Shown here in pieces: positions 24,217-33,818 of a stretch of DNA of 41,667 nucleotides. A model generated the notes under the pieces. That model did not search any database and had not been told where the DNA came from. It saw nothing but the letters and a program-made list of their open reading frames with translations. The DNA comes from a virus. The stretch covers positions 1 to 41,667 of the IMG/VR virus record IMGVR_UViG_3300047548_000780. One strand, written 5' to 3'. A program made the position numbers and the translations under genes. How positions within the stretch are numbered: the stretch's first letter is position 1; every line of letters starts with the position of its first letter.

Positions 24217-27200
24217 TTATCTCCTTACTAAGGCAGGTGTTAGGTTGAAATTAGATCTCATAGCAGATTGTGTAGCAGAGCCTGGTCTAGACATTTCGCC
24301 GGAGACCATATCACCAACGATTACCTCAATTCTACGGTTACCGCGACTGTCAGTTGTTTCTTTGGTTTCTGCCTTGTCCTTGCTATTGTTAATAACTACA
24401 ACATCTACTTTTGGAGCAGGTTGATTTGCACTTTGTGCACGTACACCGAGAGTACCGCTACTATCACGGGTTAGTGGCATAATCGCTTCAGGGCCTGCCT
24501 CACCCATTAAACCTGTACCTTGTGCAAACTTAAATAGTGTAGGACTACTTACTATTGAGTTAGTAAAGGTTCCGCCTTGAGCAAACTTGTTTACTGGCAT
24601 TGCGTAATCAAACGCACCGCCTTTTGCCATCAATAGGTCAGCACTTCCTCCTGCAAGATCCATGCTAGAAGTACTTGCTGCAGCTGCGCTACCTTTATTT
24701 AGGAAACCTTTTAGCCAGTCAAAACCCATACTTAGTGGACTTGAACCAATATCCTTGTCGCCCTTCATAAGTTTCCACATGGAACTCATTTGCCAACGAA
24801 GTTCCATCTTAATAAGGTCTGATAGGAGGGACTGGAATAGGTCTTTGAAGCTTGTTTTGCCTGTGCGTACAAACTCTTCAATCTTGTCGCCAATACCTAC
24901 AAAAGCTTGCTCAAATCTGTCTTTTATAGCATCGATTTTCTTAGAGTCTTCGTCAAGTCCAGTCATCTTTACAGAGTTTAATCGAACTCTAGCAGCGTAT
25001 GCTGAATTAGCTCCATCTACTGCTGTTTTATAAGTAGCCTTATAAGCTTCTTCTTCAGACTTTAATTCTTCCGTCTGCACACCGCCAGATTCAAGTAACT
25101 TTTTATTGTAATCTTCTTGTGATCTTAAGAACTGATCTCTAGCACGCTCTAGGGCTAAAACTTGCTCTATTGCTGCCGCTTTTGTGTCTAATAGCAATAG
25201 TTCTCTAGCGGCTGCGGTTTCACTAATAGTTCCACGCTGCTTTAGTTGATCTATTTGCTCTTTTTCAAGATCTATATTGTCTTTAGACTTTTGAGCAGTT
25301 AAAGCAAGCTTTTCTAGTTCAGTTGCTCTAGCATTTCTAGCAATAGTGGTTTGCTCTGACAAGGCCTGCAGTCCTATAGCTCTGGTGTCTTTAGCCTGCG
25401 CTACTTGTTCTTCACCACCAGCAGCTGCTTGAGAAGCACCAAGTCGAATACCTGTTCTAGCTAACGCTTCCTGTACTGCTGACTGTACGTTGGCACCTTT
25501 ACCAATACCTGCTCCTACACGAGCAGTAATGTCTTGATCTCGCTTAATCTGCAGCTGTTCTTGTCTAGCTCTTTCTTGGGCTATTTCTTGTCTTAAATTA
25601 CTTATGCCCTGTAAGTCCTGAGGAGTATTAGTCTCTAGCAGACCTTTTCTAGTCTCTAATTCCTTGATTACTATTGCGGACTGCTCTATTAGGCCAGAGT
25701 ACTTATTAGTAATCTGTCTAATATCAGTATCTACGTCTAATTGTTGGCGTCTTGTAGCAAAACCAGCTCTGCCAACTTGCTCAGCACTCATAGTATTTAC
25801 CAAGCCCAGATATTGTGGGTTTTCTTTGGCAAACGCTTTTAACGCATTTATATTAGCGTTTGTTGGTGCTCCAGACATGTAAATTCTAGAAACTTTGTCA
25901 AGTTCGGCTAGCTTTATTTTATTTGCAGTTAGCTCTCTACTAAGAATTGCATCGCCAGGCATTTTTTCAAGGCCTTGCTCCAACTGTCTGTTTACTTCAG
26001 TTATACGATTCTTTTCTAGCTGTATTGCCAGATTGTCCATTGACTTAACCATGCTGGTTTGCAGAGTGAACATGCGTTCATCTAAATCAATGGCTTCTTT
26101 TGCTAGTTTTGCCTGTAGATCAATAGTCTGCTTAGTTTCAACAGGTAATTTTTGTGCTATATTAGACTTACCTTGATTAGCGATCTGTGCAAGTCTGGTA
26201 CTAGCTATTGCTAAGGCGGAATCTACTTGTGTAGAAATAGCATCTCGTACAAGCTTAGATGCAGATTCTGCAATACGCTTAATTTGGTCGTTTATTCCAG
26301 ATAATGCGCTTACTGTATCGTTCTTAGCAGCCAGCAACTGATTTCGCTGAGTTTTTAGCGCTGACACAGCGGCGGATTCGTACGCAGCTACAGACTCTGT
26401 AATTTGGTCAACTGGTATGTTATACTGCTGTAGTTGTTTATCTATTTCAGCAATCTTACCATTAGTTGTAGTTAGCTCTTTGTTGTAACGAGAAGCTTTG
26501 TCGGTTAATGCAGAAGATTCACGAGCTAAATTAGCTATACCTTGCGCAGCTTGAGGGTCTACTAACTGTAACCTTGTTTCGCCGCTTACAATACTCTTGA
26601 ACACTGCTTGTGCACTTACGGTGTCTTTTAATGTTCTTTGTAAAGCTACCGCTTGTTTTAGGCCGGCGTCAAGAAAGCTATTTAGTGGACCTTTTTCCTG
26701 TAAGCTATTGCGCAGGGCTAACAAGCTATCATCAACACCCTTACTGGTATCTTTAAAATCTTGTGTAGTGGCTTGCAAGTCTTTTATCTTTTTGTTAGAT
26801 AAATCGACTGCAGTACCTATTGCACTACCAACTCTTAATATTTGCTCTGGACTTAGCTGTCTTAAAGCTTCTGCTACTGTTCCAACACTTAAATCGTCCA
26901 CGTTAAGTATCGTCTGTAGTTTTTCTTTTAAGTCATCCTGATATTCACCAGCAGGCAGGGCTTTTATAGCACCATCAACTCCGGCAGCCAAAGATTTTTC
27001 AAAACTAGTTTTTAAATCAGCACCAAAAGGTATTTTGAAACCATCAATAAACTTATCCCAACCACTTGCTGCCTGATCTGCACGCAATAAGTTAATTGTT
27101 AGGTTAGTAATTCCATCAGCCAAATTATTGAAAGCGTTTGCACGAGCATTTATAGATTCAATTGAAAGTGTATACTGCCATTTATTGTTTACATCTATGC

Positions 27201-28995
27201 TTGTTTTTACAGCCTCGCTTAAACTATCTACACTACCAGAAAACTCAGAGGCTTCTTTTGAGTTCTTGGATAGTAGTGGATCTAATAAGGCAAAAGCCGT
27301 TAATGCTATACCTATACCATTAAATACGCCTGCTAGTGATCTTCCTAGAATAGCTGCTTCTGTAGCAATACCAGCAAAAGTACCTACTGCTTTTGCTTTA
27401 AACTTATCAAATCTTCCTAGGTTTTTATTGCTATCTACTTCTTTGTAAAATCCGCCTAGCGCACCTAAACCTTTTTCCTGTACTAGGTCACCTACACCGC
27501 TTACTAAACCTAAATATTCAGCACGCGCTGTTGTTCTTGCAGCAATACGTTCACGACTACCGGTGCCACTAAAAAACCCTGGTTGCTCAGTAGCAATATC
27601 TACCACTCTGTTACCAAGACTGATTTCTTGCTTTTGTAAGTCAACTAAGCGTTTTTGTGCATCTATTCTACTACGTAAGGCTGTAGCGTAGCGCGTAGAA
27701 GCGTCTGTATTTTTAGCTAACTGTTGTTCAATAGTCTTTTCGGCAGCAGTTATCTGTCTAGCTGTCAATAACTCGCCGTCTCTTACGGCTTTAAAAGTTG
27801 CACTAGATTTTTGTCTTGCTGTTAGAGCAGTAGTACCTACTAAATCCTTATCTAATGCGGCAATTTCTTTCTTTGTTTTTTCTATGTCCGATCTAATACC
27901 TGGTAAGTTTAGTCGTGCTTCATAGCGCTCAACAAATGCTTCTCCATAGCTTCTGTTTATCTCTCTAGCAGATTCTTTGGCTGCTTTTGCGGCGTTTAGT
28001 AATCCGCCACGCCATTGTGCTAGTGCTGGAAGTGCTGTGCTAACAATTTTTACAGCAGCAGCGGCAATAGCTAACCCGATAAGTTGAGAATTATCTGCAA
28101 GTATTTTTGCTATAGGAGCTATTACAGTATTTACTGTGCTTAAAATGGTTTGTGCTACGTCTTTTAAGCTAGCTAATAACTTATCGTATGGGTTGGCCTC
28201 ACCAGCAGCTTCTGCAAACTTTCTGCGTCCTTCTTCTAGAACTGCATTAGCAAAAGCTTGGCGGCGCTCAAAGTCTGTTAAACTATCAGCGGTTTTACCA
28301 ACCTTCTTAGCATAAGCTTCGGTGGCAGGGCCAATCTTTGTAAAGATGCCTAGTTCGTCTAATAGTTCTGGCTCTAGCTTTGTAATACCACGCGTTAAGC
28401 GGCTGATAGCGTCACTCATGTTTAGACCAAGGGCCTGTGCAGCACCTTTAGCCACAACTCCTAGTTCCATAAACTGTTTGGTACTTAAACCTGCGGATGT
28501 TGCTTTTGTAGCAGCTTCTGCTGCTTCACGAAAACTAATAGCTCCGTCACTCGCTGCTGCAAATTGCTTTGCCAAACCACCTAGAGCAATACCGCTGCTA
28601 GCACCTAGCCTATCCATGCTACGAATCATTATATCCGTTGCCATAGAGTTACGTAGGGCTTCAAACGCGGCACTTACAGCGAATACGTTAGCTGCATAAG
28701 TTGCGTACAGTCTAACTAATCCACCTAAACCCTGTGCTTGGTTTGCAAAATCTCGGGCACTTGCACCAGTTACACCTGCTGCACCGCGGCCTCGATTATA
28801 CTCTTGGTCGCTAATACTATCCGGCGACTGAAATCCGGCGCGTCTAGCTGCCATACTACCACTGCGAGTACCTGTGGTTCTGTTGGCAGCCTTATCTAAT
28901 TCTTTATTTAATTCCTTAGCGTCTTGAGTACGGCTTTTAATAGTGCCGCCCTTATCAAGAACATTAAGGTTTAAGTTAATGTCTCCACTTGCCAT
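24217..28995 (-). CDS. Tail tape measure protein
   Basis: At 1592 residues this is among the largest genes. It is mostly helical with long coiled coils (about 345-450, 590-1100 and 1190-1400) and several hydrophobic segments (about 100-125, 300-325, 545-570). The end shows FKDLFQSLLSDLIKMELRW, as in lambda-type tape measure C-termini, and the common GLMGEAGPEAIMPLTR motif. It fixes tail length and takes part in DNA entry. The ribosome site is AGGAG before the ATG at 28995. It has its own promoter at 29059-29087, directly after the terminator that closes the chaperone operon. Confidence 0.93.
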   Translation of the reverse strand: MASGDINLNLNVLDKGGTIKSRTQDAKELNKELDKAANRTTGTRSGSMAARRAGFQSPDSISDQEYNRGRGAAGVTGASARDFANQAQGLGGLVRLYATYAANVFAVSAAFEALRNSMATDIMIRSMDRLGASSGIALGGLAKQFAAASDGAISFREAAEAATKATSAGLSTKQFMELGVVAKGAAQALGLNMSDAISRLTRGITKLEPELLDELGIFTKIGPATEAYAKKVGKTADSLTDFERRQAFANAVLEEGRRKFAEAAGEANPYDKLLASLKDVAQTILSTVNTVIAPIAKILADNSQLIGLAIAAAAVKIVSTALPALAQWRGGLLNAAKAAKESAREINRSYGEAFVERYEARLNLPGIRSDIEKTKKEIAALDKDLVGTTALTARQKSSATFKAVRDGELLTARQITAAEKTIEQQLAKNTDASTRYATALRSRIDAQKRLVDLQKQEISLGNRVVDIATEQPGFFSGTGSRERIAARTTARAEYLGLVSGVGDLVQEKGLGALGGFYKEVDSNKNLGRFDKFKAKAVGTFAGIATEAAILGRSLAGVFNGIGIALTAFALLDPLLSKNSKEASEFSGSVDSLSEAVKTSIDVNNKWQYTLSIESINARANAFNNLADGITNLTINLLRADQAASGWDKFIDGFKIPFGADLKTSFEKSLAAGVDGAIKALPAGEYQDDLKEKLQTILNVDDLSVGTVAEALRQLSPEQILRVGSAIGTAVDLSNKKIKDLQATTQDFKDTSKGVDDSLLALRNSLQEKGPLNSFLDAGLKQAVALQRTLKDTVSAQAVFKSIVSGETRLQLVDPQAAQGIANLARESSALTDKASRYNKELTTTNGKIAEIDKQLQQYNIPVDQITESVAAYESAAVSALKTQRNQLLAAKNDTVSALSGINDQIKRIAESASKLVRDAISTQVDSALAIASTRLAQIANQGKSNIAQKLPVETKQTIDLQAKLAKEAIDLDERMFTLQTSMVKSMDNLAIQLEKNRITEVNRQLEQGLEKMPGDAILSRELTANKIKLAELDKVSRIYMSGAPTNANINALKAFAKENPQYLGLVNTMSAEQVGRAGFATRRQQLDVDTDIRQITNKYSGLIEQSAIVIKELETRKGLLETNTPQDLQGISNLRQEIAQERARQEQLQIKRDQDITARVGAGIGKGANVQSAVQEALARTGIRLGASQAAAGGEEQVAQAKDTRAIGLQALSEQTTIARNARATELEKLALTAQKSKDNIDLEKEQIDQLKQRGTISETAAARELLLLDTKAAAIEQVLALERARDQFLRSQEDYNKKLLESGGVQTEELKSEEEAYKATYKTAVDGANSAYAARVRLNSVKMTGLDEDSKKIDAIKDRFEQAFVGIGDKIEEFVRTGKTSFKDLFQSLLSDLIKMELRWQMSSMWKLMKGDKDIGSSPLSMGFDWLKGFLNKGSAAAASTSSMDLAGGSADLLMAKGGAFDYAMPVNKFAQGGTFTNSIVSSPTLFKFAQGTGLMGEAGPEAIMPLTRDSSGTLGVRAQSANQPAPKVDVVVINNSKDKAETKETTDSRGNRRIEVIVGDMVSGEMSRPGSATQSAMRSNFNLTPALVRR

Positions 28996-29058
28996 AGTTT
29001 CTCCTGGCTACCTTTTGCTCAAACCCAAAAAATTTAGCGTGAGCTTGCAAATATCACC

Positions 29059-29087
29059 ATTATATCATACAGGCATAGTGGTGTCAA
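29059..29087 (-). promoter_or_regulatory. Consensus sigma70 promoter for tape measure operon
   Basis: On the minus strand, TTGACA (29087-29082), 17 bases and TATAAT (29064-29059) match consensus exactly, with TGA giving an extended -10. The start is expected near 29052, about 56 bases before the tape measure ATG. It sits immediately after a terminator. Confidence 0.85.
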
Positions 29088-29106
29088 TGCAAAAAATTTT
29101 ATGCGT

Positions 29107-29140
29107 AAAAAAGCCCGCGTAGCGTTAACTAGCGGGCTTT
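29107..29140 (-). terminator. Intrinsic terminator after tail chaperone genes
   Basis: On the minus strand the stem AAGCCCGC / GCGGGCTT with a 13-base loop is followed by six T. It overlaps the stop codon of the chaperone extension at 29125-29127. Confidence 0.85.
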
Positions 29141-29472
29141 TGTTGTTTTTTATTGATTTCTTGCATACGCACATCGTCTATGAGCCTACACAATGATATA
29201 GTAAAATATTGGTCTTGCGGATCTACTTGAGCAACTTCTAGTATGTCTTTTATACCAGTAAATATTTTACCCATGTATTGACCACTCATTCCTTCCCAGT
29301 TATCGCTTAGCATTCTGTAAATACCAAACGCTTGATGTACTTCTGAAGGAAAGTCGTCTAGTTCAACAGGTATTTCACTGTCAATGGGTTCGCTGCCTAG
29401 CATTTCGCACATTTCAAAGTACTGGTCGCGGGTCATACCTGCACCACTATTTTGAAAGTAGCTTACCAACAT
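29125..29472 (-). CDS. Tail assembly chaperone frameshift extension (T-like)
   Basis: This 115-codon frame starts at an ATG with no ribosome site, and its reading frame is open back to a GGGAAAC slippery site at 29505-29511. It is therefore most likely read only as the C-terminal part of a -1 frameshift product. That product has 130 residues from the upstream gene plus about 126 from this frame, about 256 in total. The part includes LFEEQLIELRKMLVSYFQNSG, FEMCEMLGSEPID and a helical C-terminus. In lambda the equivalent is the T portion of gpGT, which binds the major tail protein while the G portion binds the tape measure. It ends in a terminator. Confidence 0.85.
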   Translation of the reverse strand: MLVSYFQNSGAGMTRDQYFEMCEMLGSEPIDSEIPVELDDFPSEVHQAFGIYRMLSDNWEGMSGQYMGKIFTGIKDILEVAQVDPQDQYFTISLCRLIDDVRMQEINKKQQKPAS

Positions 29473-29486
29473 TTTACGCAGTTCGA

Positions 29487-29894
29487 TTAACTGCTCTTCG
29501 AAAAGTTTCCCAGGTCGTTTACCTGTTCACTAATAAAGCTGTCAAAAGCGCTGCTGTTCTTCATCAAGTACAATGCATTTTCAGGCGTGTACTCTAGGTT
29601 GGCGTTCATGTCTTGGCCTGTTAAGTCTACTGGCGCAAGCTGCTCTAAGTAGCTGAGTTTTAAGCCGCTCCAGCCCTTGATAGCATTTTGTACGTATAGC
29701 TCCAAGAACAGTTCATCATTAAACTCTTCTTGAGGGCTGCGATTCTTGAAGGTTACTTTAGTGGACTTCTTACGAATATTTAGCAGCGTCTCACGTGAAA
29801 GGAAGCATACCTGGATTTTAAAATCAGGCATTCCTGGAAATTCTACTTCTACTTCTTTGGAAGGTACTAGTAAGCTTTTGAGATTTAGGGTCAT
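29487..29894 (-). CDS. Tail assembly chaperone (G-like)
   Basis: This 135-residue protein sits between the major tail protein and tape measure, the usual site of tail chaperones. It has a beta-rich start (VEVEFPGMPDFKIQVCFLSR), then helices including EEFNDELFLELYVQNAIKGW, and ends FISEQVNDLGNFSKSS. The heptamer GGGAAAC in its last codons (G GGA AAC) gives a -1 shift into the following frame, as with lambda gpG/gpGT. The ribosome site AGGA lies 8 bases before the ATG. Confidence 0.85.
   Translation of the reverse strand: MTLNLKSLLVPSKEVEVEFPGMPDFKIQVCFLSRETLLNIRKKSTKVTFKNRSPQEEFNDELFLELYVQNAIKGWSGLKLSYLEQLAPVDLTGQDMNANLEYTPENALYLMKNSSAFDSFISEQVNDLGNFSKSS
29505..29511 (-). other. Programmed -1 frameshift slippery heptamer
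   Basis: On the minus strand the heptamer GGGAAAC is phased G GGA AAC relative to the G-like chaperone. That fits the X XXY YYZ rule exactly. The -1 frame is open to the stop at 29125. Lambda uses GGGAAAG in the same gene pair. Confidence 0.88.
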
Positions 29895-29912
29895 TGTTAT
29901 AATCCTGGGTTA

Positions 29913-29946
29913 TAAAAAGTAGAGGAGGGAGATCAACCCCTCCTCT
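29913..29946 (-). terminator. Intrinsic terminator after major tail protein
   Basis: On the minus strand the 9-bp stem AGAGGAGGG / CCCTCCTCT has an 8-base loop and is followed by ACTTTTTATA. It lies 22 bases after the stop codon. It would reduce chaperone expression relative to the abundant tail tube protein. Confidence 0.82.
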
Positions 29947-29968
29947 TGTGTAAACATTACACTAAATA

Positions 29969-31129
29969 TTAACTTGCTTGTTCTGGAGCGTAGTACTTAA
30001 CGGTTAGTTCGTTCTTCTGCTCAATATCAAAATTGCCGCCACTAGCGCCTTGTGCCGTAAAGTTAATAGTTGTAGAAACAACCTGCTGAACGTCAACTGT
30101 TGGTACAGAGAATGTAGCTGTCGGCATATCTAAAACTACCTTTAGGGCATTTGGGCCACCAATGTTAATAAGAACGGCAGCGCTTGGTTCTACGGTTGGG
30201 TTACTACTGTTAATGTTTGCTAACATATCTGATAGCAGGCTACCAGTATCTGTACTCGTACTGCTGCCCGTTTTTAGGTAAGCATTTAGCGTACCAGTAA
30301 TAGCACGAGTACCTGTAAAGTACGTAGCAGGCTTATTAACCACACCTAAGTTAGCAGGAGTTAAATATGTAACATTGTTGTTAATAGTTAAGCTACCGCC
30401 AGTAATAGGTACAACGTATGGAACTGAACTACCACTAATAGCACTTGTAAATGTTGCTGTGCTTAACTTGTTGGCAATATAAGGAGCATTTGTTACTTTT
30501 GGTAGGAAGTTGCCTACTAGTGTACCTGTGAACGTTCCACTGCCAATTGTTGGGTTATCAATTTTTTCAATGCTACCAGCTTGACCTGTCCAAGCAATAG
30601 TTGCAATAGCGTCAATACCAAAGTCGATAGTTGCTTGTGTTAATACACAGTTGTGAATTAGATAGGTAACGTTGTCTAGCACAACGATTAAACCAAACTT
30701 TTGTAGTTGGTGTGCGTCGCTGTTTAAGAAATCAGCTTTAGAAGAACCACTGTCAACTGTGTCGTTGCCCTCAGTCCAGCCATTGCCACTAACGCTGGTT
30801 AATGCACCCCATAACACACTTTCTTCGCACTTTACTGCTTGGTTGTCCAGCTTCTTAGGACGCATATACGTGCTCATTGAGAAGTCAACTGGTGCCAGTG
30901 CTGTGTTAAAGCTACGCTGTCCACGAACTGGAGTTGCACCTGCTTCGTTAATGGTAACTGTTTCTTGCTCAGTATTTTGCGAGAACGTAAAACCATCAAG
31001 AACTTGAATTTCTCTAGTTGAAAGTGCTGTATGGTCTGTTGTACCACCAACTCCAGTTACAATTGTACCAAAAGTATCAACGTTTGTAGTAAAGAATACT
31101 CTACTATTACGGACTAAATTTAATGCCAT
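29969..31129 (-). CDS. Major tail (tube) protein
   Basis: This 386-residue beta-rich protein lies between the tail terminator and tail chaperone genes, the canonical tail tube position. Features include MALNLVRNSRVFFTTNV, a REIQVLDGFTFSQNTEQETVTINEAG strand region, and a C-terminal STTINFTAQGASGGNFDIEQKNELTVKYYA typical of tube proteins. It is longer than lambda V (about 246 residues). The middle (about 185-300) has Thr/Ser/Gly-rich repeats that may be an added surface domain. A terminator follows. Confidence 0.85.
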   Translation of the reverse strand: MALNLVRNSRVFFTTNVDTFGTIVTGVGGTTDHTALSTREIQVLDGFTFSQNTEQETVTINEAGATPVRGQRSFNTALAPVDFSMSTYMRPKKLDNQAVKCEESVLWGALTSVSGNGWTEGNDTVDSGSSKADFLNSDAHQLQKFGLIVVLDNVTYLIHNCVLTQATIDFGIDAIATIAWTGQAGSIEKIDNPTIGSGTFTGTLVGNFLPKVTNAPYIANKLSTATFTSAISGSSVPYVVPITGGSLTINNNVTYLTPANLGVVNKPATYFTGTRAITGTLNAYLKTGSSTSTDTGSLLSDMLANINSSNPTVEPSAAVLINIGGPNALKVVLDMPTATFSVPTVDVQQVVSTTINFTAQGASGGNFDIEQKNELTVKYYAPEQAS

Positions 31130-31204
31130 AATCTTTCCTTTTTATTTATGCGCGAAGCACGAGGCTTAACTAGACATTTATCTGTTGTAGCCACGAGTTC
31201 GGCA

Positions 31205-31645
31205 TTAAGTTAGTGCGTAGCGCACCTGTAAGTTTATTTCACCTACGGCATATGGGGCTAACAGGCCTTCGTCCGTGGTTATAGACTGAACTAATATTTC
31301 AGTTGTTTCGTAATTGTTGGTGATGTCGTAGGTTAGTACACGATTTTCATCAACAACCCGTTCAATATCTTCCAACAAATTTTCTAGTTCCTGCTGAGCG
31401 TCTTCGCCTTTGCAGTAAACTTTGATTGACACGTTTAAAAATCCCCAAGTAAAGTCGCTGGGAAGATATTCGCGCAATTCGGTGCCTGGTGATAAGTACA
31501 CACTAGGAAAATCTTGCACTTCGTCCCAAAACTTTAGCTTGGGATACGCGTTGTTGTGCAAGTTTGTGTTGTAGCCACCAGTGCCGTCAAGCGTCGTGTT
31601 AAGCTTGTCGGCTAGGGCTTTGGTTATAGACGTTCGTTTTGTCAT
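31205..31645 (-). CDS. Tail terminator / minor tail protein (U-like)
   Basis: This 146-residue alpha/beta protein begins MTKRTSITKALADKLN and contains FPSVYLSPGTELREYLPSDFTWGFLNVSIKVYCKG, then EDIERVVDENRVLTYD and a C-terminal GEINLQVRYAL strand. This pattern and its place just before the major tail protein fit tail terminator proteins, which cap the tube and join the head. It overlaps the neck protein gene by 4 bases. Confidence 0.72.
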   Translation of the reverse strand: MTKRTSITKALADKLNTTLDGTGGYNTNLHNNAYPKLKFWDEVQDFPSVYLSPGTELREYLPSDFTWGFLNVSIKVYCKGEDAQQELENLLEDIERVVDENRVLTYDITNNYETTEILVQSITTDEGLLAPYAVGEINLQVRYALT

Positions 31646-33195
31646 ATGCTTACTGCTCGCAATCTGTTGGCTACCTGCTGTTGGACAATTTCGCGAATTG
31701 ACTTAGAAATCAGCAGTTTAGGGTTTCTGCTAGCAGGGCTTTGCTGACGTCCACCTTCGGCAAACGTAGCATATGGATTTTTCATGTAGGTATAAAAAGC
31801 AGTTATCATACCTTGGCGACTTTCGCTTAGTCGCTCTACTTTAACACTTTCAGCAAAGCGCCCACTACGCAAGTTTAATACGGTAGTGCTGGTGCCGTTG
31901 CCCATGTTTTGTTTTATTTGTTGCACTAAGTTTGCATCTAGCAGGCGTTGTAAGCTAGATAAGTTTGGCTCTAGTTGTTTAAGTGTGGTACCTGATCCAC
32001 CTTTTGGGGTTTTTGATCCGTGTAACTTAAACCTACCTTTTTCAGATGCAGGCTTTTTAGCTTGTACACCCTTTTCAAGAGTTTTTGCTTGTAACTTATC
32101 GTGTGGCTTTAATTTGGCCGTGGAACCTTTTCCTGTAATACCGTCCATTATGGCATTACGTATGAGTATTGCTGTTCCCTGCTGCAAGTCCTGCTCAAGT
32201 GTATTTGAGCCAGGTATGTTTTTGATTACGTTTCGTAAGGCTTCTTTTATTTCACCTAGTAACGCATTTCTTACATCTGACTCGCTTTTAGATAAGTCGT
32301 TGTTTACTGTGAACAGTTGTAGAGTTAGTGATAAAAATCCAGCTTTGCCAAATTTTTGAGAAAACTGCTTTGGTAATTGGTTCTCAAACTCTACTACGCA
32401 ATTAGCCTGTATATTAACTAAGTCTTGTAAGCTTTTAGTTATGGCTTCAGATATTTTTGCGTCTGCCTCAAACAAAAGCGTTTGAGGTATTTCAGTAGCC
32501 TTATTAATAACCTTAAATGCGGCAGGGGTTAGTTTTGCACCCAAGGCACCTTCGATCTGAGACTTTAGTGGAGAATCTCGTCCTATTTCATTACCAGGCG
32601 TATGTCCAAGGTCTACGTTACTTAGTGCACGAACTCTTTGTATGGTAAGTGCTTCGTCTTCGTATTCTATTCCAGATTTAGGGTCGAAGAATCTGCCTTC
32701 TGCTTTTAACTGTTCTATTGTTTTTCGCTCTTCTCGAAGAACTTCTTCGAGCGTACGTGCTCTATTACTAATACCAAAATACTTATTATTTGGTATTAGC
32801 TTAGATACTGCTGAAACATAGTCGCGTGCAGTACCAAAGGAAGGGGACACCAATACTGTAGGCTCTTCAATTAAAAAAGTGTTTAACTTTTTTGTCTTTT
32901 TCCTATCTATAGTTATAGAACTTAAGCTTTTGTAAGTATTTAAACCTCTTGCAGTAATGTAGCCTGATAAGGTAACTATAAATTCATAATAGCAATCGCT
33001 AAAAACTTCTAATTCTTCTTGTGAATTGTCTTTAACGTTTGCCGAGCGTAAGGCGTCGAAGCTAAGGTCTAGTATATGATACTTTGTATTTAAAGTATCT
33101 CTGTAATTTTTCTGTAGACGTTTAAATACTTGGCTCTTTTTAAGTACCTGATTAACGTATTTGTTAAGCTCTTGTTCGCCTTTTATTTTGCTCAT
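31642..33195 (-). CDS. Neck / tail completion protein, unusually long
   Basis: This 517-residue protein lies between the head-tail connector and the tail terminator. The last roughly 100 residues (NLRSGRFAESVKVERLS, ITAFYTYMKNPYATFAEGG, LLISKSIREIVQQQ) resemble HK97 gp10-like neck proteins, which are normally only 100-170 residues. The first about 400 residues are an unusual extension, mostly helical, with an ordered N-terminus and a Lys/Gly-rich linker (about 370-405). The extension may decorate the neck or act in assembly. It overlaps both neighbours by 4 bases. Confidence 0.7.
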   Translation of the reverse strand: MSKIKGEQELNKYVNQVLKKSQVFKRLQKNYRDTLNTKYHILDLSFDALRSANVKDNSQEELEVFSDCYYEFIVTLSGYITARGLNTYKSLSSITIDRKKTKKLNTFLIEEPTVLVSPSFGTARDYVSAVSKLIPNNKYFGISNRARTLEEVLREERKTIEQLKAEGRFFDPKSGIEYEDEALTIQRVRALSNVDLGHTPGNEIGRDSPLKSQIEGALGAKLTPAAFKVINKATEIPQTLLFEADAKISEAITKSLQDLVNIQANCVVEFENQLPKQFSQKFGKAGFLSLTLQLFTVNNDLSKSESDVRNALLGEIKEALRNVIKNIPGSNTLEQDLQQGTAILIRNAIMDGITGKGSTAKLKPHDKLQAKTLEKGVQAKKPASEKGRFKLHGSKTPKGGSGTTLKQLEPNLSSLQRLLDANLVQQIKQNMGNGTSTTVLNLRSGRFAESVKVERLSESRQGMITAFYTYMKNPYATFAEGGRQQSPASRNPKLLISKSIREIVQQQVANRLRAVSI

Positions 33196-33761
33196 GCGTA
33201 ATCTACTCTGTACTGATCTAGCACGCGCTTAATGTGTGCTGGAAAGTTAGTGTTAGTAACGTACTCAATTTGGATACCATTTGCACTTGGTGCTTTGTTG
33301 CTGTGAACTGCACCATCATTGCGGCGATAGTAGTTTAACAAGTCCATTACGGCCAGTTTTAAATCTTCAGGAGTTGTTTCGTATCCTGCAAAGTAACTTA
33401 CGCGATAGCCTTTTAGCTTTTGTGGAAATCCTGTAGGTTGTGTGCTTACGATCTGATTAGTTTCTTGATCTAGTACCCAATCGGTATACTCAACTAATTC
33501 TGTGTAAGTTTGACCGTAGTCGGCACTATATTCAACGCTAATAACTTGTACAACTGGGGCTTCTTTTAGCAACAGGGCTTCATAGCCGCCGTTAAAGTCT
33601 TGTACTTTCTGCTCGCTGTAGTAGTCAATGATACCGCTGTTGCAGTAAGTTTTAACTAGTTGCGAGACTTTTGGGATTAACAAATCAATTTCTGCATCAT
33701 GATTTGTAGAGCTAATTCCTGCGTAGGCTTTGTATTCTGCTTTAGTAACTAAATTTGCCAT
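33192..33761 (-). CDS. Head-tail connector (HK97 gp6-like)
   Basis: This 189-residue mostly helical protein has LVTKAEYKAYAGISSTNHDAEIDLLIPKVSQLVKTYC at its start, the standard pattern of HK97 gp6-type connectors. A beta segment with KEAPVVQVISVEYS follows, then YFAGYETTPEDLKLAVMDLLNYYRRND. It would bind below the portal. Its ribosome site GAGAGG is embedded next to the large hairpins at 33777-33838. It overlaps the neck protein by 4 bases. Confidence 0.85.
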   Translation of the reverse strand: MANLVTKAEYKAYAGISSTNHDAEIDLLIPKVSQLVKTYCNSGIIDYYSEQKVQDFNGGYEALLLKEAPVVQVISVEYSADYGQTYTELVEYTDWVLDQETNQIVSTQPTGFPQKLKGYRVSYFAGYETTPEDLKLAVMDLLNYYRRNDGAVHSNKAPSANGIQIEYVTNTNFPAHIKRVLDQYRVDYA

Positions 33762-33776
33762 TTAAGCCTCTCTTTG

Positions 33777-33818
33777 TTGTCTTTTAAATGCACGCTGTTG
33801 AGTGCATTTAAAAGACAA
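33777..33818 (-). promoter_or_regulatory. Long perfect stem-loop between capsid and connector
   Basis: A 17-bp perfect stem (arms 33777-33793 and 33802-33818) encloses an 8-base loop. It shares the bases at 33814-33818 and the adjacent T-run with the terminator hairpin next to it, so the two structures compete. It could act as an RNA end stabiliser or an antiterminator. Confidence 0.6.
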
